NCBI GenBank assembly: GCA_001775255.1
Contig: MFCJ01000049.1
Span: 1 to 26,748 of the forward strand
DNA from: Candidatus Dadabacteria bacterium RIFCSPHIGHO2_12_FULL_53_21
GTDB taxonomy: Bacteria > Desulfobacterota_D > UBA1144 > Nemesobacterales > UBA2774
Direction: 5' to 3'
DNA length: 26,748 bases
Shown here in pieces: positions 20,135 to 26,748 of the stretch. The notes beneath the pieces were generated by a model. It was not told where the DNA came from, did no database searches, and was given only the letters and a program-made list of their open reading frames with translations. Numbering within the stretch: position 1 is the stretch's first letter; each line of letters starts with the position of its first letter. The position numbers and the translations under genes were made by a program.

Positions 20135-21889
20135 ATGAAAGAGCAGCGAGTAAGCGCACAGATGGGCGATATACTGATCAAAGAGGATGTAATAAACCTT
20201 GATCAGCTCAAAACCGCCATACAGGAGCAGAAGGAAACGGGGAAAAGGCTTGGGGAGACCCTCCTCAACCTCGGATATATAGACGAGCACCAGCTGGTCG
20301 CGTATCTGAGCAAGCAATACGGGGTGCCCGCAATTAATCTCGACCAGTTCGATATCTCGATCGACATTTTGAAATCCGTTTCCAGAGAATCCGCAATAAA
20401 ACATAAACTTATCCCGATAAACAAATCCGGTTCTACACTGGTCGTCGCAATGTCCGATCCGTCAAATATTTTCGCTGTCGATGACCTCAAGTTCGCCACC
20501 GGTCACAACATCGAAGTCGTCGTGACTTCGGAAAGGTCCATAAGAAATGCGATCGAGAGGTTCTACGGCTCTCAGCAGGAATGGGAAGACACGAGGAAGG
20601 CCCAGGAGAACACGGCCGTGGTAGACAAGCTCATGGGCGACCTCGATGACTTCCTCATCGAGATAAGCGGCGAAGAAAATATAGACCTCAACGACCTCGA
20701 AAGGGCCTCGGAAGAAGCCCCCGTAATCAAGCTCGTAAACCATCTGCTGATGGATTCGATCAGGAAGGGCGCGAGCGATATACATATCGAGCCTTACGAA
20801 AAATCTCTCCGGGTAAGGTACAGGATAGACGGGATGCTGTACGATATAATGCACCCGCCGTTAAAGCTCAAAAACGCGGTATCATCGAGAATAAAGGTAA
20901 TGTCGAACCTCGACATAGCAGAGAGGAGGCTCCCCCAGGACGGCCGAATCAAGGTGAAGATGACCCAGAACAGGACAATGGAATACCGTGTTTCCGTGGT
21001 TCCGACCCTGTTCGGAGAAAAGGTCGTCATGAGGATTCTGGACAAAGAATCTCTGCAGCTGGACCTGACCAAGCTCGGGTTTTATGAGGACCAGCTCGAG
21101 GTATTCAGGAGGTCGATATACCAGCCGTTCGGCATGGTGCTGATCACGGGCCCGACGGGCAGCGGTAAAACGACGACCCTCTACTCGAGCCTCATGGATC
21201 TAAACCAGATAGACGTAAACATCTCGACGGCCGAAGACCCCGTGGAGTACAGTCTCCCCGGTGTAAACCAGGTGCAGGTGCACGAGGAGATCGGTCTAAC
21301 ATTCGCTTCCTGTTTAAGGTCGTTCCTAAGGCAGGACCCGGATATCCTCCTCGTCGGCGAGATCAGGGATTACGAAACGGCGGAGATAGCGATTAAGTCG
21401 GCGCTTACCGGGCACCTCGTCCTCTCGACCCTCCATACCAACGACGCCCCGTCTACCATAACGAGGCTCCTCAACATGGGCGTAGAGCCGTTCCTCGTCA
21501 CAGCGTCCCTCAATGCCATCGTGGCTCAGCGTCTCGTAAGGGTGGTTTGTCACGATTGCAAGCAGGAAACGGAGGTCGCTCCCCAGGTACTGATAGATCT
21601 CGGGGTGCCTCCCAAGGAGGTTTCCGATTACATAGTTTATAAAGGCAAGGGCGAAGGCTGCAAGACGTGTTCCGGTACGGGGTACAAGGGCAGGCTCGCC
21701 GTGTTCGAGGTTATGGAATTGACCGACGAGCTCAAGGAATTCATACTCAGCGGCGCCTCGTCTCTCGAAATAAAGCGGGAAGCGTTCAGGCAGGGCATGA
21801 GAACGCTCAGGCAAAGCGCCCTTCAGAAGCTGAAAAATGGTATTACCTCGATCGAGGAAGTCGTGAGGAATACAGCGGCTGATGATTAA
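20135..21889 (+). CDS. pilB: Type IV pilus assembly ATPase PilB
   Basis: Cytoplasmic hexameric ATPase that drives pilus extension. The 584-residue product starts with an MshEN domain containing two tandem motifs: MGDILIKEDVINLDQLKTAI (about 10-32) and RLGETLLNLGYIDEHQLVAY (38-61). These match the c-di-GMP-binding pattern of MshE-type ATPases. Next are the N2 domain (ASDIHIEPYEKSLRVRYRID), Walker A TGPTGSGKTTTLY (339-346), the Asp box AEDPVEYSLPG, Walker B with DPDILLVGEIRD, the His box GHLVLSTLHTNDA and a four-Cys zinc site (CHDC about 471, CKTC about 511). The ATG has only a weak AGAG before it. It is first in the operon, behind a sigma-54 promoter and a structured leader. Confidence 0.96.
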   Translation: MKEQRVSAQMGDILIKEDVINLDQLKTAIQEQKETGKRLGETLLNLGYIDEHQLVAYLSKQYGVPAINLDQFDISIDILKSVSRESAIKHKLIPINKSGSTLVVAMSDPSNIFAVDDLKFATGHNIEVVVTSERSIRNAIERFYGSQQEWEDTRKAQENTAVVDKLMGDLDDFLIEISGEENIDLNDLERASEEAPVIKLVNHLLMDSIRKGASDIHIEPYEKSLRVRYRIDGMLYDIMHPPLKLKNAVSSRIKVMSNLDIAERRLPQDGRIKVKMTQNRTMEYRVSVVPTLFGEKVVMRILDKESLQLDLTKLGFYEDQLEVFRRSIYQPFGMVLITGPTGSGKTTTLYSSLMDLNQIDVNISTAEDPVEYSLPGVNQVQVHEEIGLTFASCLRSFLRQDPDILLVGEIRDYETAEIAIKSALTGHLVLSTLHTNDAPSTITRLLNMGVEPFLVTASLNAIVAQRLVRVVCHDCKQETEVAPQVLIDLGVPPKEVSDYIVYKGKGEGCKTCSGTGYKGRLAVFEVMELTDELKEFILSGASSLEIKREAFRQGMRTLRQSALQKLKNGITSIEEVVRNTAADD

Positions 21890-21904
21890 TCTGCGGAGGA
21901 TAGA

Positions 21905-23008
21905 GTGTCGATAGCGATAGACAAGCTTCTACAACTCATGGTTGAAAACGGCGCATCGGACCTGCATATAACTGCGGGCGTGCCGCCGATGATCAGGATC
22001 GACGGCAAGCTGGTCCCGGTCAAGCATCCCCCGCTTACCCCTACCGATACGAAAGACATCTGCTACAGCGTGCTGACCGACATGCAGAAGCACAGGTTTG
22101 AAGAGAACTGGGAGCTCGATTTCTCCTTCGGAAAGGAGAATCTCGGCCGTTTCCGCGGCAATGTATTCACCCAGAAGGGCGCAGTCGCGGGCGCATTCAG
22201 GCTGCTTCCATTCGTGCTGAAAAGCTATCAGGACCTGGGGCTGCCCCCAGTGCTCGCAGACCTCGCCAGGAAGCCGAGGGGGTTGATCGTAATTACGGGT
22301 CCCACCGGCTCCGGTAAGACGACTTCCCTCGCGAGCGTCGTCGACCAGGTAAACAAGGAGCGGCACGAGCATATCGTTACAATCGAAGACCCCATCGAGT
22401 ACGTCTTCGACCACAAGAACTGCGTGGTCAATCAGAGGGAGGTCGGGAGCGACACCAAGAGTTTCGCAAACGCTCTCAAGAGCGTTTTAAGGGAAGACCC
22501 GGACGTAGTTCTCATAGGAGAGATGAGGGACCTCGAGACTATAAAGGTGGCGCTCACGTTATCCGAGACCGGGCACCTCACTCTCGCGACACTCCATACG
22601 AACACGGCTGTGCAGACTATCAACCGTATCATAGACGTTTTTCCCCCGCACGAGCAGTCGCAGGTAAGAGCTCAGCTGTCATTCGTACTCGAAGGCATAC
22701 TCTGTCAGACGCTGATACCGAAGATCGGCGGAGGGCGCGTGCTCGCCGTGGAGGTGCTCATACCCAACCCCGCGATCAGGAACCTCATACGCGAGGACAA
22801 AGTGCATCAGATCTATTCACAGCAGCAGATCGGGCAGGAGAAGTGGAAGATGCAGACCCTTAACCAGAGCCTCACTGATCTGTACCTGAGGAAGCTCATC
22901 AGTTACGACGATGCTATGGGGAAATCTCAGGAGCCGGAAGAAATAAAACGAATGATAAGCGAACGCTCTTCCTCGGAAGGTTCGAAAGAGCGTGTGATGA
23001 GGCAATAA
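21905..23008 (+). CDS. pilT: Type IV pilus retraction ATPase PilT
   Basis: Hexameric ATPase that depolymerises the pilus and powers twitching. The 367-residue product has the PilT features: N-terminal NGASDLHITAGVPPMIRIDG, Walker A TGPTGSGKTTSLASVV (132-139), Asp box IEDPIEYVF, Walker B PDVVLIGEMRDLET, His box GHLTLATLHTNTA and the PilT-specific AIRNLIRE needed for retraction. The start is GTG at 21905, chosen because GGAGG (21895-21899) lies five bases before it and MSIAIDKLLQ fits family N-termini. It follows pilB after 15 bases. The C-terminus ends in a Ser/Glu/Arg-rich tail. Confidence 0.96.
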   Translation: MSIAIDKLLQLMVENGASDLHITAGVPPMIRIDGKLVPVKHPPLTPTDTKDICYSVLTDMQKHRFEENWELDFSFGKENLGRFRGNVFTQKGAVAGAFRLLPFVLKSYQDLGLPPVLADLARKPRGLIVITGPTGSGKTTSLASVVDQVNKERHEHIVTIEDPIEYVFDHKNCVVNQREVGSDTKSFANALKSVLREDPDVVLIGEMRDLETIKVALTLSETGHLTLATLHTNTAVQTINRIIDVFPPHEQSQVRAQLSFVLEGILCQTLIPKIGGGRVLAVEVLIPNPAIRNLIREDKVHQIYSQQQIGQEKWKMQTLNQSLTDLYLRKLISYDDAMGKSQEPEEIKRMISERSSSEGSKERVMRQ

Positions 23009-23071
23009 GCCTCCAAGGTGCGGCATGAAGAGACATGAAAATGCGATGATGCAGAAAGAGGGGAACCCGTA

Positions 23072-24286
23072 ATGCCGGTATTCGTTTGGGAAGGCAGGTT
23101 TGGAGGGACGATAAAGAAGGGCGAGATGGACGCCCCCAGCAGGTCTGCGGTGCTGGCCCGTCTCAGGCAGATGCAGATACAGCCTATACCGAACCGGATA
23201 AAGGAAAAGGGCAAGCTCTTCGGTTTAAACTTTGCCTTCGGCTCGATATCCACCAGGGACCTCGTAATCTTTACGAGGCAGCTCTCGACGATGATAGACG
23301 CCGGACTCCCGCTCGTGAGGGGGCTCGATATCATTGCGTCCCAGCATCCGAATCAAAAATTCAAGCAGATAATTGTCAGGGTGAAAGAGGACGTCGAGGC
23401 CGGTTCCACGTTCTCCGATTCCCTGGCGAAGCACCCGAAGGTGTTCAGCAACCTCTATACCCAGCTTATTAAAGCCGGCGAGACGGGCGGCGTGCTCGAC
23501 GTGATCCTGCAGAGGCTCGCAAGCTATCTCGAAAAAATGGATACGATTAAGAGAAAGATTAAAGGGGCCATGATCTATCCCGCGGTAGTCATCAGCGTAG
23601 CCATTATGGTCCTTGCGATTGTAATAATATTCGTCGTTCCCGTGTTCGCCGAGATGTTCAAGGATATGGGGACGGCCCTGCCTGCTTTAACACAGCTGGT
23701 GGTCGATATCAGCTTTTTCACGAGACATAATATTCTTTATATATTGATAGCTATCGCAGCCATATTTTTCCTTACAGGGTTTAGCTACAGTAAATCGTAC
23801 AAGATAAGAAGACTCTTCGATGCGTTCCTGCTCAAGTTGTGGCTCGTGGGGCCGCTGCTGCTGAAGACTATTATCGCGAGGTTCTGCCGGACGCTCGCTA
23901 CGCTTACGGCAGGCGGTATTGCCATACTGGACGGACTCGAAATTACGGCGAAGGCCTCGGGCAACATCATAACCGAGGAAGCCATCCTCGAAGCCCGGAA
24001 AGGGATTAGCGAGGGGCAGATGCTTGCCGAGCCGCTAATGGCCAGGCCCAAGCTCTTCCCCCCGATGGTCGTGCAGATGATTTCGGTCGGCGAGCAGACG
24101 GGCGCCCTCGAGGATATGCTGAATAAAATTGCCGACTTTTACGAAGAAGAGGTCGATATAGCGGTCGCATCCCTGCTGTCGGCGCTGGAGCCCCTCATGA
24201 TAACGGTCCTGGGAGCCACGGTCGGAGTCATAGTCGTCTCGATGTACCTTCCGATGTTCAAGCTCGTGTCTACCATGGCGAATTGA
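23072..24286 (+). CDS. pilC: Type IV pilus inner-membrane platform protein PilC
   Basis: Polytopic platform protein that links the PilB/PilT motor to the growing pilus. The 404-residue product has the usual two T2SSF repeats: FTRQLSTMIDAGLPLVRGLD with LIKAGETGGVLDVILQRLAS, then FCRTLATLTAGGIAILDGLE with MISVGEQTGALEDMLNKIAD. Transmembrane segments are seen at YPAVVISVAIMVLAIVIIFV, ILYILIAIAAIFFLTGF and the C-terminal LMITVLGATVGVIVVSMYLP. GAGGGG lies about eight bases before the ATG. It is separated from pilT by 63 bases that hold nothing recognisable. Confidence 0.96.
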   Translation: MPVFVWEGRFGGTIKKGEMDAPSRSAVLARLRQMQIQPIPNRIKEKGKLFGLNFAFGSISTRDLVIFTRQLSTMIDAGLPLVRGLDIIASQHPNQKFKQIIVRVKEDVEAGSTFSDSLAKHPKVFSNLYTQLIKAGETGGVLDVILQRLASYLEKMDTIKRKIKGAMIYPAVVISVAIMVLAIVIIFVVPVFAEMFKDMGTALPALTQLVVDISFFTRHNILYILIAIAAIFFLTGFSYSKSYKIRRLFDAFLLKLWLVGPLLLKTIIARFCRTLATLTAGGIAILDGLEITAKASGNIITEEAILEARKGISEGQMLAEPLMARPKLFPPMVVQMISVGEQTGALEDMLNKIADFYEEEVDIAVASLLSALEPLMITVLGATVGVIVVSMYLPMFKLVSTMAN

Positions 24287-24411
24287 CGGGTGAATTGACG
24301 CACTGACCGACTATCGGCGCTTAACTTTCCTTAATTCTTGTACATTCATTGACAGAGGTGTGTTTATTACCATTGCGGCAATTTAACTGAGGGTATAGTC
24401 TTAAAGCGAAT

Positions 24412-26052
24412 ATGAAAGTTCTTCAGAATCCTGACGGAGGTCTAAGGAGCTCGGTAGTACTAAGGGTGATCATAACGACCGTCCTGCTCGGGTCGGGAGC
24501 CGTGATATATTACGGCAGGGGCGCGAGGAAAGAAGCCTTTTATCTGGCGGTAATCGTAGCCGTAATTTATTTCCTGAGCCTCGTTTCTCTCCTGCTCCAG
24601 TCTCTTTTTCAGCGGTACCCCAAAATTTTTAAGATCACTCAGCTTTTCTTCGACCTGGTTCTCGCTTCGACCGTAATCTTCGTGACGGGCGGGAAGTCGA
24701 GCCCTTTTATATTCTTGTACGTCTTAATTATTATTTATTCGAGCATCGCGCTCACCAAGCTTGCGAGCTACGTCACCGCCCTCGTTTCGGGCCTTGTCTA
24801 TGTCCTGATCGTCTTTTACCAGATCAGGGCCGAGGTACCGATAGATCCCGGTCGGAGTATCTGGAGCTCCGTCTCCGAGTGGGGGGAAATAGGGCTCGTT
24901 TCCACATATTTTCATCTGACCGGTTTCCTTCTCGTCGCGATCCTCTCGGGGTATCTCTCGGAGAGGTTCCGGACGGCGGGCAGGGAGCTCGGCAAGAGCG
25001 AAAGAAGCCTGCGGATACTTCAGAATCTTCATGAGAATATAATTCAGAGTCTCACGAGCGGCGTAATCACCCTGAACCTGGACGGCAAGATCATATCCGC
25101 TAACAGGACGGGACTCGAAATCCTGGGCATAAGCGGCGAGGATAAGATTTTGGGCAAGGATCTCGGTCAGTTCATGACGGGACTCCATCTCGAGGACCTC
25201 GTTTCGAAGAAGAGGGAGCAGATGCTGTATACGGCGCCCGACGGCAGGATGGTCACGCTCGGCTTCTCCTCCTCCGATCTGAAAGATACAGACGACAAGA
25301 CTCATGGGTATATTATCATATTCCAGGATCTGACCGAGGTTAAGGAGCTGGAAGACCGCCTCAGGACGTCGGAGAAGATGGCTCTTCTCGGTCAGCTTGC
25401 GGCGGGCCTCGCACACGAGCTGAGGAACCCGCTTTCGGCCATCAGCGGCGCCGTCGAGATACTGAGCAGCGACGTAAAGCCTACGGAGGATAACCTGAGG
25501 CTCGTACGGATGGCTTCTCAGGAAGTAGAGAGGCTCAATCTGCTGGTCGAGGACTTTCTCATACTCACGATGCCGATCCAGAAACTCACTACGCTCGTAG
25601 ACTTCGGGCGGATCGTCAACGATACCGTCGAATCCTTCGCGAAGACTATAAGGCGCGGAAACATAGAGATAATAAACCAGGTTGAAAACGGCATATACGT
25701 CCAGGCTGATTCGTACCGCCTGAAGCAGGCGGTGTGGAACCTCCTCCTCAATTCCGTTGACGCCATGCCGATCGGCGGTCTGATAATAATTAAATCGAAG
25801 ACCGAAGAAAACAACGTGGTCATCGAGATTTCGGACGAGGGCAAGGGAATAGACGAGAACTTCATCTCGAGGATTTTCGATCCGTTCTTTACGACGAAGG
25901 AAGTGGGCACGGGGCTCGGTCTCGCGATTGTACAAAAGGTTATAGAAGGTTATAATGGAAATATAAATGTGGTGAGTTCGCGCGGGAAAGGGGCGACTTT
26001 CGTCATCACATTGCCAAGGTTTAAAGAGGTGCCTGCCGATGTCATACATTGA
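24412..26052 (+). CDS. pilS: Membrane sensor histidine kinase PilS
   Basis: Kinase half of the PilS-PilR system, which controls pilin transcription with sigma-54. The 546-residue product has six predicted transmembrane helices in the first 185 residues (for example LRVIITTVLLGSGAVIYYG, FYLAVIVAVIYFLSLVSLLL, YFHLTGFLLVAILSGYL), with almost no periplasmic loop, as in Pseudomonas PilS, which senses PilA within the membrane. A PAS domain follows (SGVITLNLDGKIISANRTGL). The HisKA box is AHELRNPLSAISGAVE, with the phosphorylated His at 335. The ATPase domain shows NLLLNSVDAM, G1 ISDEGKGIDE (D475) and G2 GTGLGLAIVQ (about 499). The ATG has no clear Shine-Dalgarno, and no convincing promoter was found in the 125 bases after pilC. 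Confidence 0.93.
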   Translation: MKVLQNPDGGLRSSVVLRVIITTVLLGSGAVIYYGRGARKEAFYLAVIVAVIYFLSLVSLLLQSLFQRYPKIFKITQLFFDLVLASTVIFVTGGKSSPFIFLYVLIIIYSSIALTKLASYVTALVSGLVYVLIVFYQIRAEVPIDPGRSIWSSVSEWGEIGLVSTYFHLTGFLLVAILSGYLSERFRTAGRELGKSERSLRILQNLHENIIQSLTSGVITLNLDGKIISANRTGLEILGISGEDKILGKDLGQFMTGLHLEDLVSKKREQMLYTAPDGRMVTLGFSSSDLKDTDDKTHGYIIIFQDLTEVKELEDRLRTSEKMALLGQLAAGLAHELRNPLSAISGAVEILSSDVKPTEDNLRLVRMASQEVERLNLLVEDFLILTMPIQKLTTLVDFGRIVNDTVESFAKTIRRGNIEIINQVENGIYVQADSYRLKQAVWNLLLNSVDAMPIGGLIIIKSKTEENNVVIEISDEGKGIDENFISRIFDPFFTTKEVGTGLGLAIVQKVIEGYNGNINVVSSRGKGATFVITLPRFKEVPADVIH

Positions 26053-26072
26053 TTTCCCCACGGAGATATCAG

Positions 26073-26748
26073 ATGGGGCAAAATGACAGCAATATTCTGG
26101 TCGTAGACGACGAGCCGGGCATGAGGGAATTCCTGGAGATAATGCTCCAGAAAGACGGTTACAACGTTGAAACAGCCGCCGACGGCACAGAAGCTATAGA
26201 TAAAATAGAAGAGAAGCTTTTTGACCTGGCTATCGTTGACATCCAGATGCCGGTATTGAACGGGATCGAGGTACTCAAGAAATTTACCGAGAAGAGCCCT
26301 GACACTACGGTGATAATGATAACCGCGTACGCCTCGCACGAGACTGCGATCGAAGCCATGAAGCTCGGGGCATACGACTATATAACGAAGCCCTTCAAAA
26401 TCGATGAGATTAAGCTGGTAATAAAGAAATCGCTCGAAAAGAAGAAGCTCGAGCGTGAGAATACCAGGCTCAGGAAGGAGCTTGAGACACAGTACGGATT
26501 CGGAAACATCATTGGAAGAAGCCCTTCCATCGTAAAAGTCTTCGAGCTGATAAAACGGGTATCGGAGCTGAACGTGAGTGTGCTAATCACCGGCGAGAGC
26601 GGTACGGGGAAAGAGCTCGTGGCGAGGGCCATTCATTACAGCGGCTCGAGACATGAAAAAGCCTTCGTCCCCGTAAACTGCGGGGCCATACCCGAATCCC
26701 TGATGGAGAGCGAGCTCTTCGGTTATAAAAAGGGCGCGTTCACGGGCG
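26073..26748 (+). CDS. pilR: Sigma-54-dependent response regulator PilR (partial, cut by window end)
   Basis: Open from the ATG at 26073 to the window edge, 225 codons. GGAG lies seven bases before the ATG, and the gene follows pilS after 20 bases. The receiver domain starts SNILVVDDEPGMREFLEIML, with acidic D12/D13, phospho-acceptor D56 in AIVDIQMPVLNG, T84 and K106 in YITKPFK. A linker helix leads to the AAA+ domain: IIGRSPSIVKVFELI, Walker A ITGESGTGKELVARAI (174-180), and LMESELFGYKKGAFTG. The window stops exactly in the GAFTG loop that touches sigma-54. This shows it is an NtrC-type activator that requires RpoN. The rest of the AAA+ domain and the DNA-binding HTH lie outside. Confidence 0.94.
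   Translation, partial: MGQNDSNILVVDDEPGMREFLEIMLQKDGYNVETAADGTEAIDKIEEKLFDLAIVDIQMPVLNGIEVLKKFTEKSPDTTVIMITAYASHETAIEAMKLGAYDYITKPFKIDEIKLVIKKSLEKKKLERENTRLRKELETQYGFGNIIGRSPSIVKVFELIKRVSELNVSVLITGESGTGKELVARAIHYSGSRHEKAFVPVNCGAIPESLMESELFGYKKGAFTG

Noticed and set aside
24373..24399. TTGCGG and TATAGT upstream of pilS as a promoter.
   Set aside because: The spacer is 15 bases and the implied start would be about 6 bases before the ATG; too weak to call.

Overview
The window reads as a chromosomal segment of a Gram-negative bacterium, most like the Deltaproteobacteria in the broad sense (Desulfobacterota, Dadabacteria and relatives). The reasons are a two-subunit glycyl-tRNA synthetase (glyQ/glyS) next to pyruvate phosphate dikinase, the gene order merR - tRNA-Pro - surE, a zapB/zapA/cyclo-ligase/RNase Y cluster, a TonB-type protein, and a pilB-pilT-pilC-pilS-pilR block in the order known from Geobacter and Myxococcus. 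No species is assigned. Housekeeping genes are moderately GC-rich; the segment 13.5-17.5 kb is visibly AT-rich.

Layout. 1-95: start of a membrane protein running off the left edge (minus). 236-1309: prfA (minus), facing away from a plus-strand operon of a ZapB-like coiled coil, zapA, 5-formyltetrahydrofolate cyclo-ligase and RNase Y (1378-4161). A strong hairpin terminator (4224-4255) separates this from the convergent minus-strand operon glyQ-glyS-ppdK (10018 down to 4280). purM (10221-11261, plus) is divergent from glyQ and convergent with a minus-strand tonB-like gene; surE follows.

13493-17528 is a compact four-gene minus-strand defence operon: Xre-type regulator, ApaLI-family restriction endonuclease, beta-class DNA methyltransferase, and a UvrD-type superfamily 1 helicase. 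It lies between tRNA-Pro(GGG) and surE, which are neighbours in Geobacter, so it is probably an insertion. Beyond it lie merR, with a dyad placed inside its own promoter, and trmFO.

19611-20134 is the only stretch longer than 300 bases without a convincing gene. It holds a near-consensus sigma-54 promoter (19919-19934). Starting at the expected transcription start is a roughly 150-nt RNA closed by a 15-bp helix (19947-20099), leading into pilB. The pil genes end with the PilS/PilR two-component system, and PilR belongs to the sigma-54 activator family, so the operon may regulate its own promoter. PilB also carries two copies of the c-di-GMP-binding MshEN motif. The sigma-54/structured-leader combination and the four-gene restriction-modification-helicase island are the two things most worth following up.

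Shorter intergenic gaps: 96-235 shows nothing convincing; 10019-10220 holds a glyQ promoter; 12294-12533 shows only a weak hairpin; 13293-13492 holds a possible surE promoter and the left edge of the island; 24287-24411 shows no clear signal.
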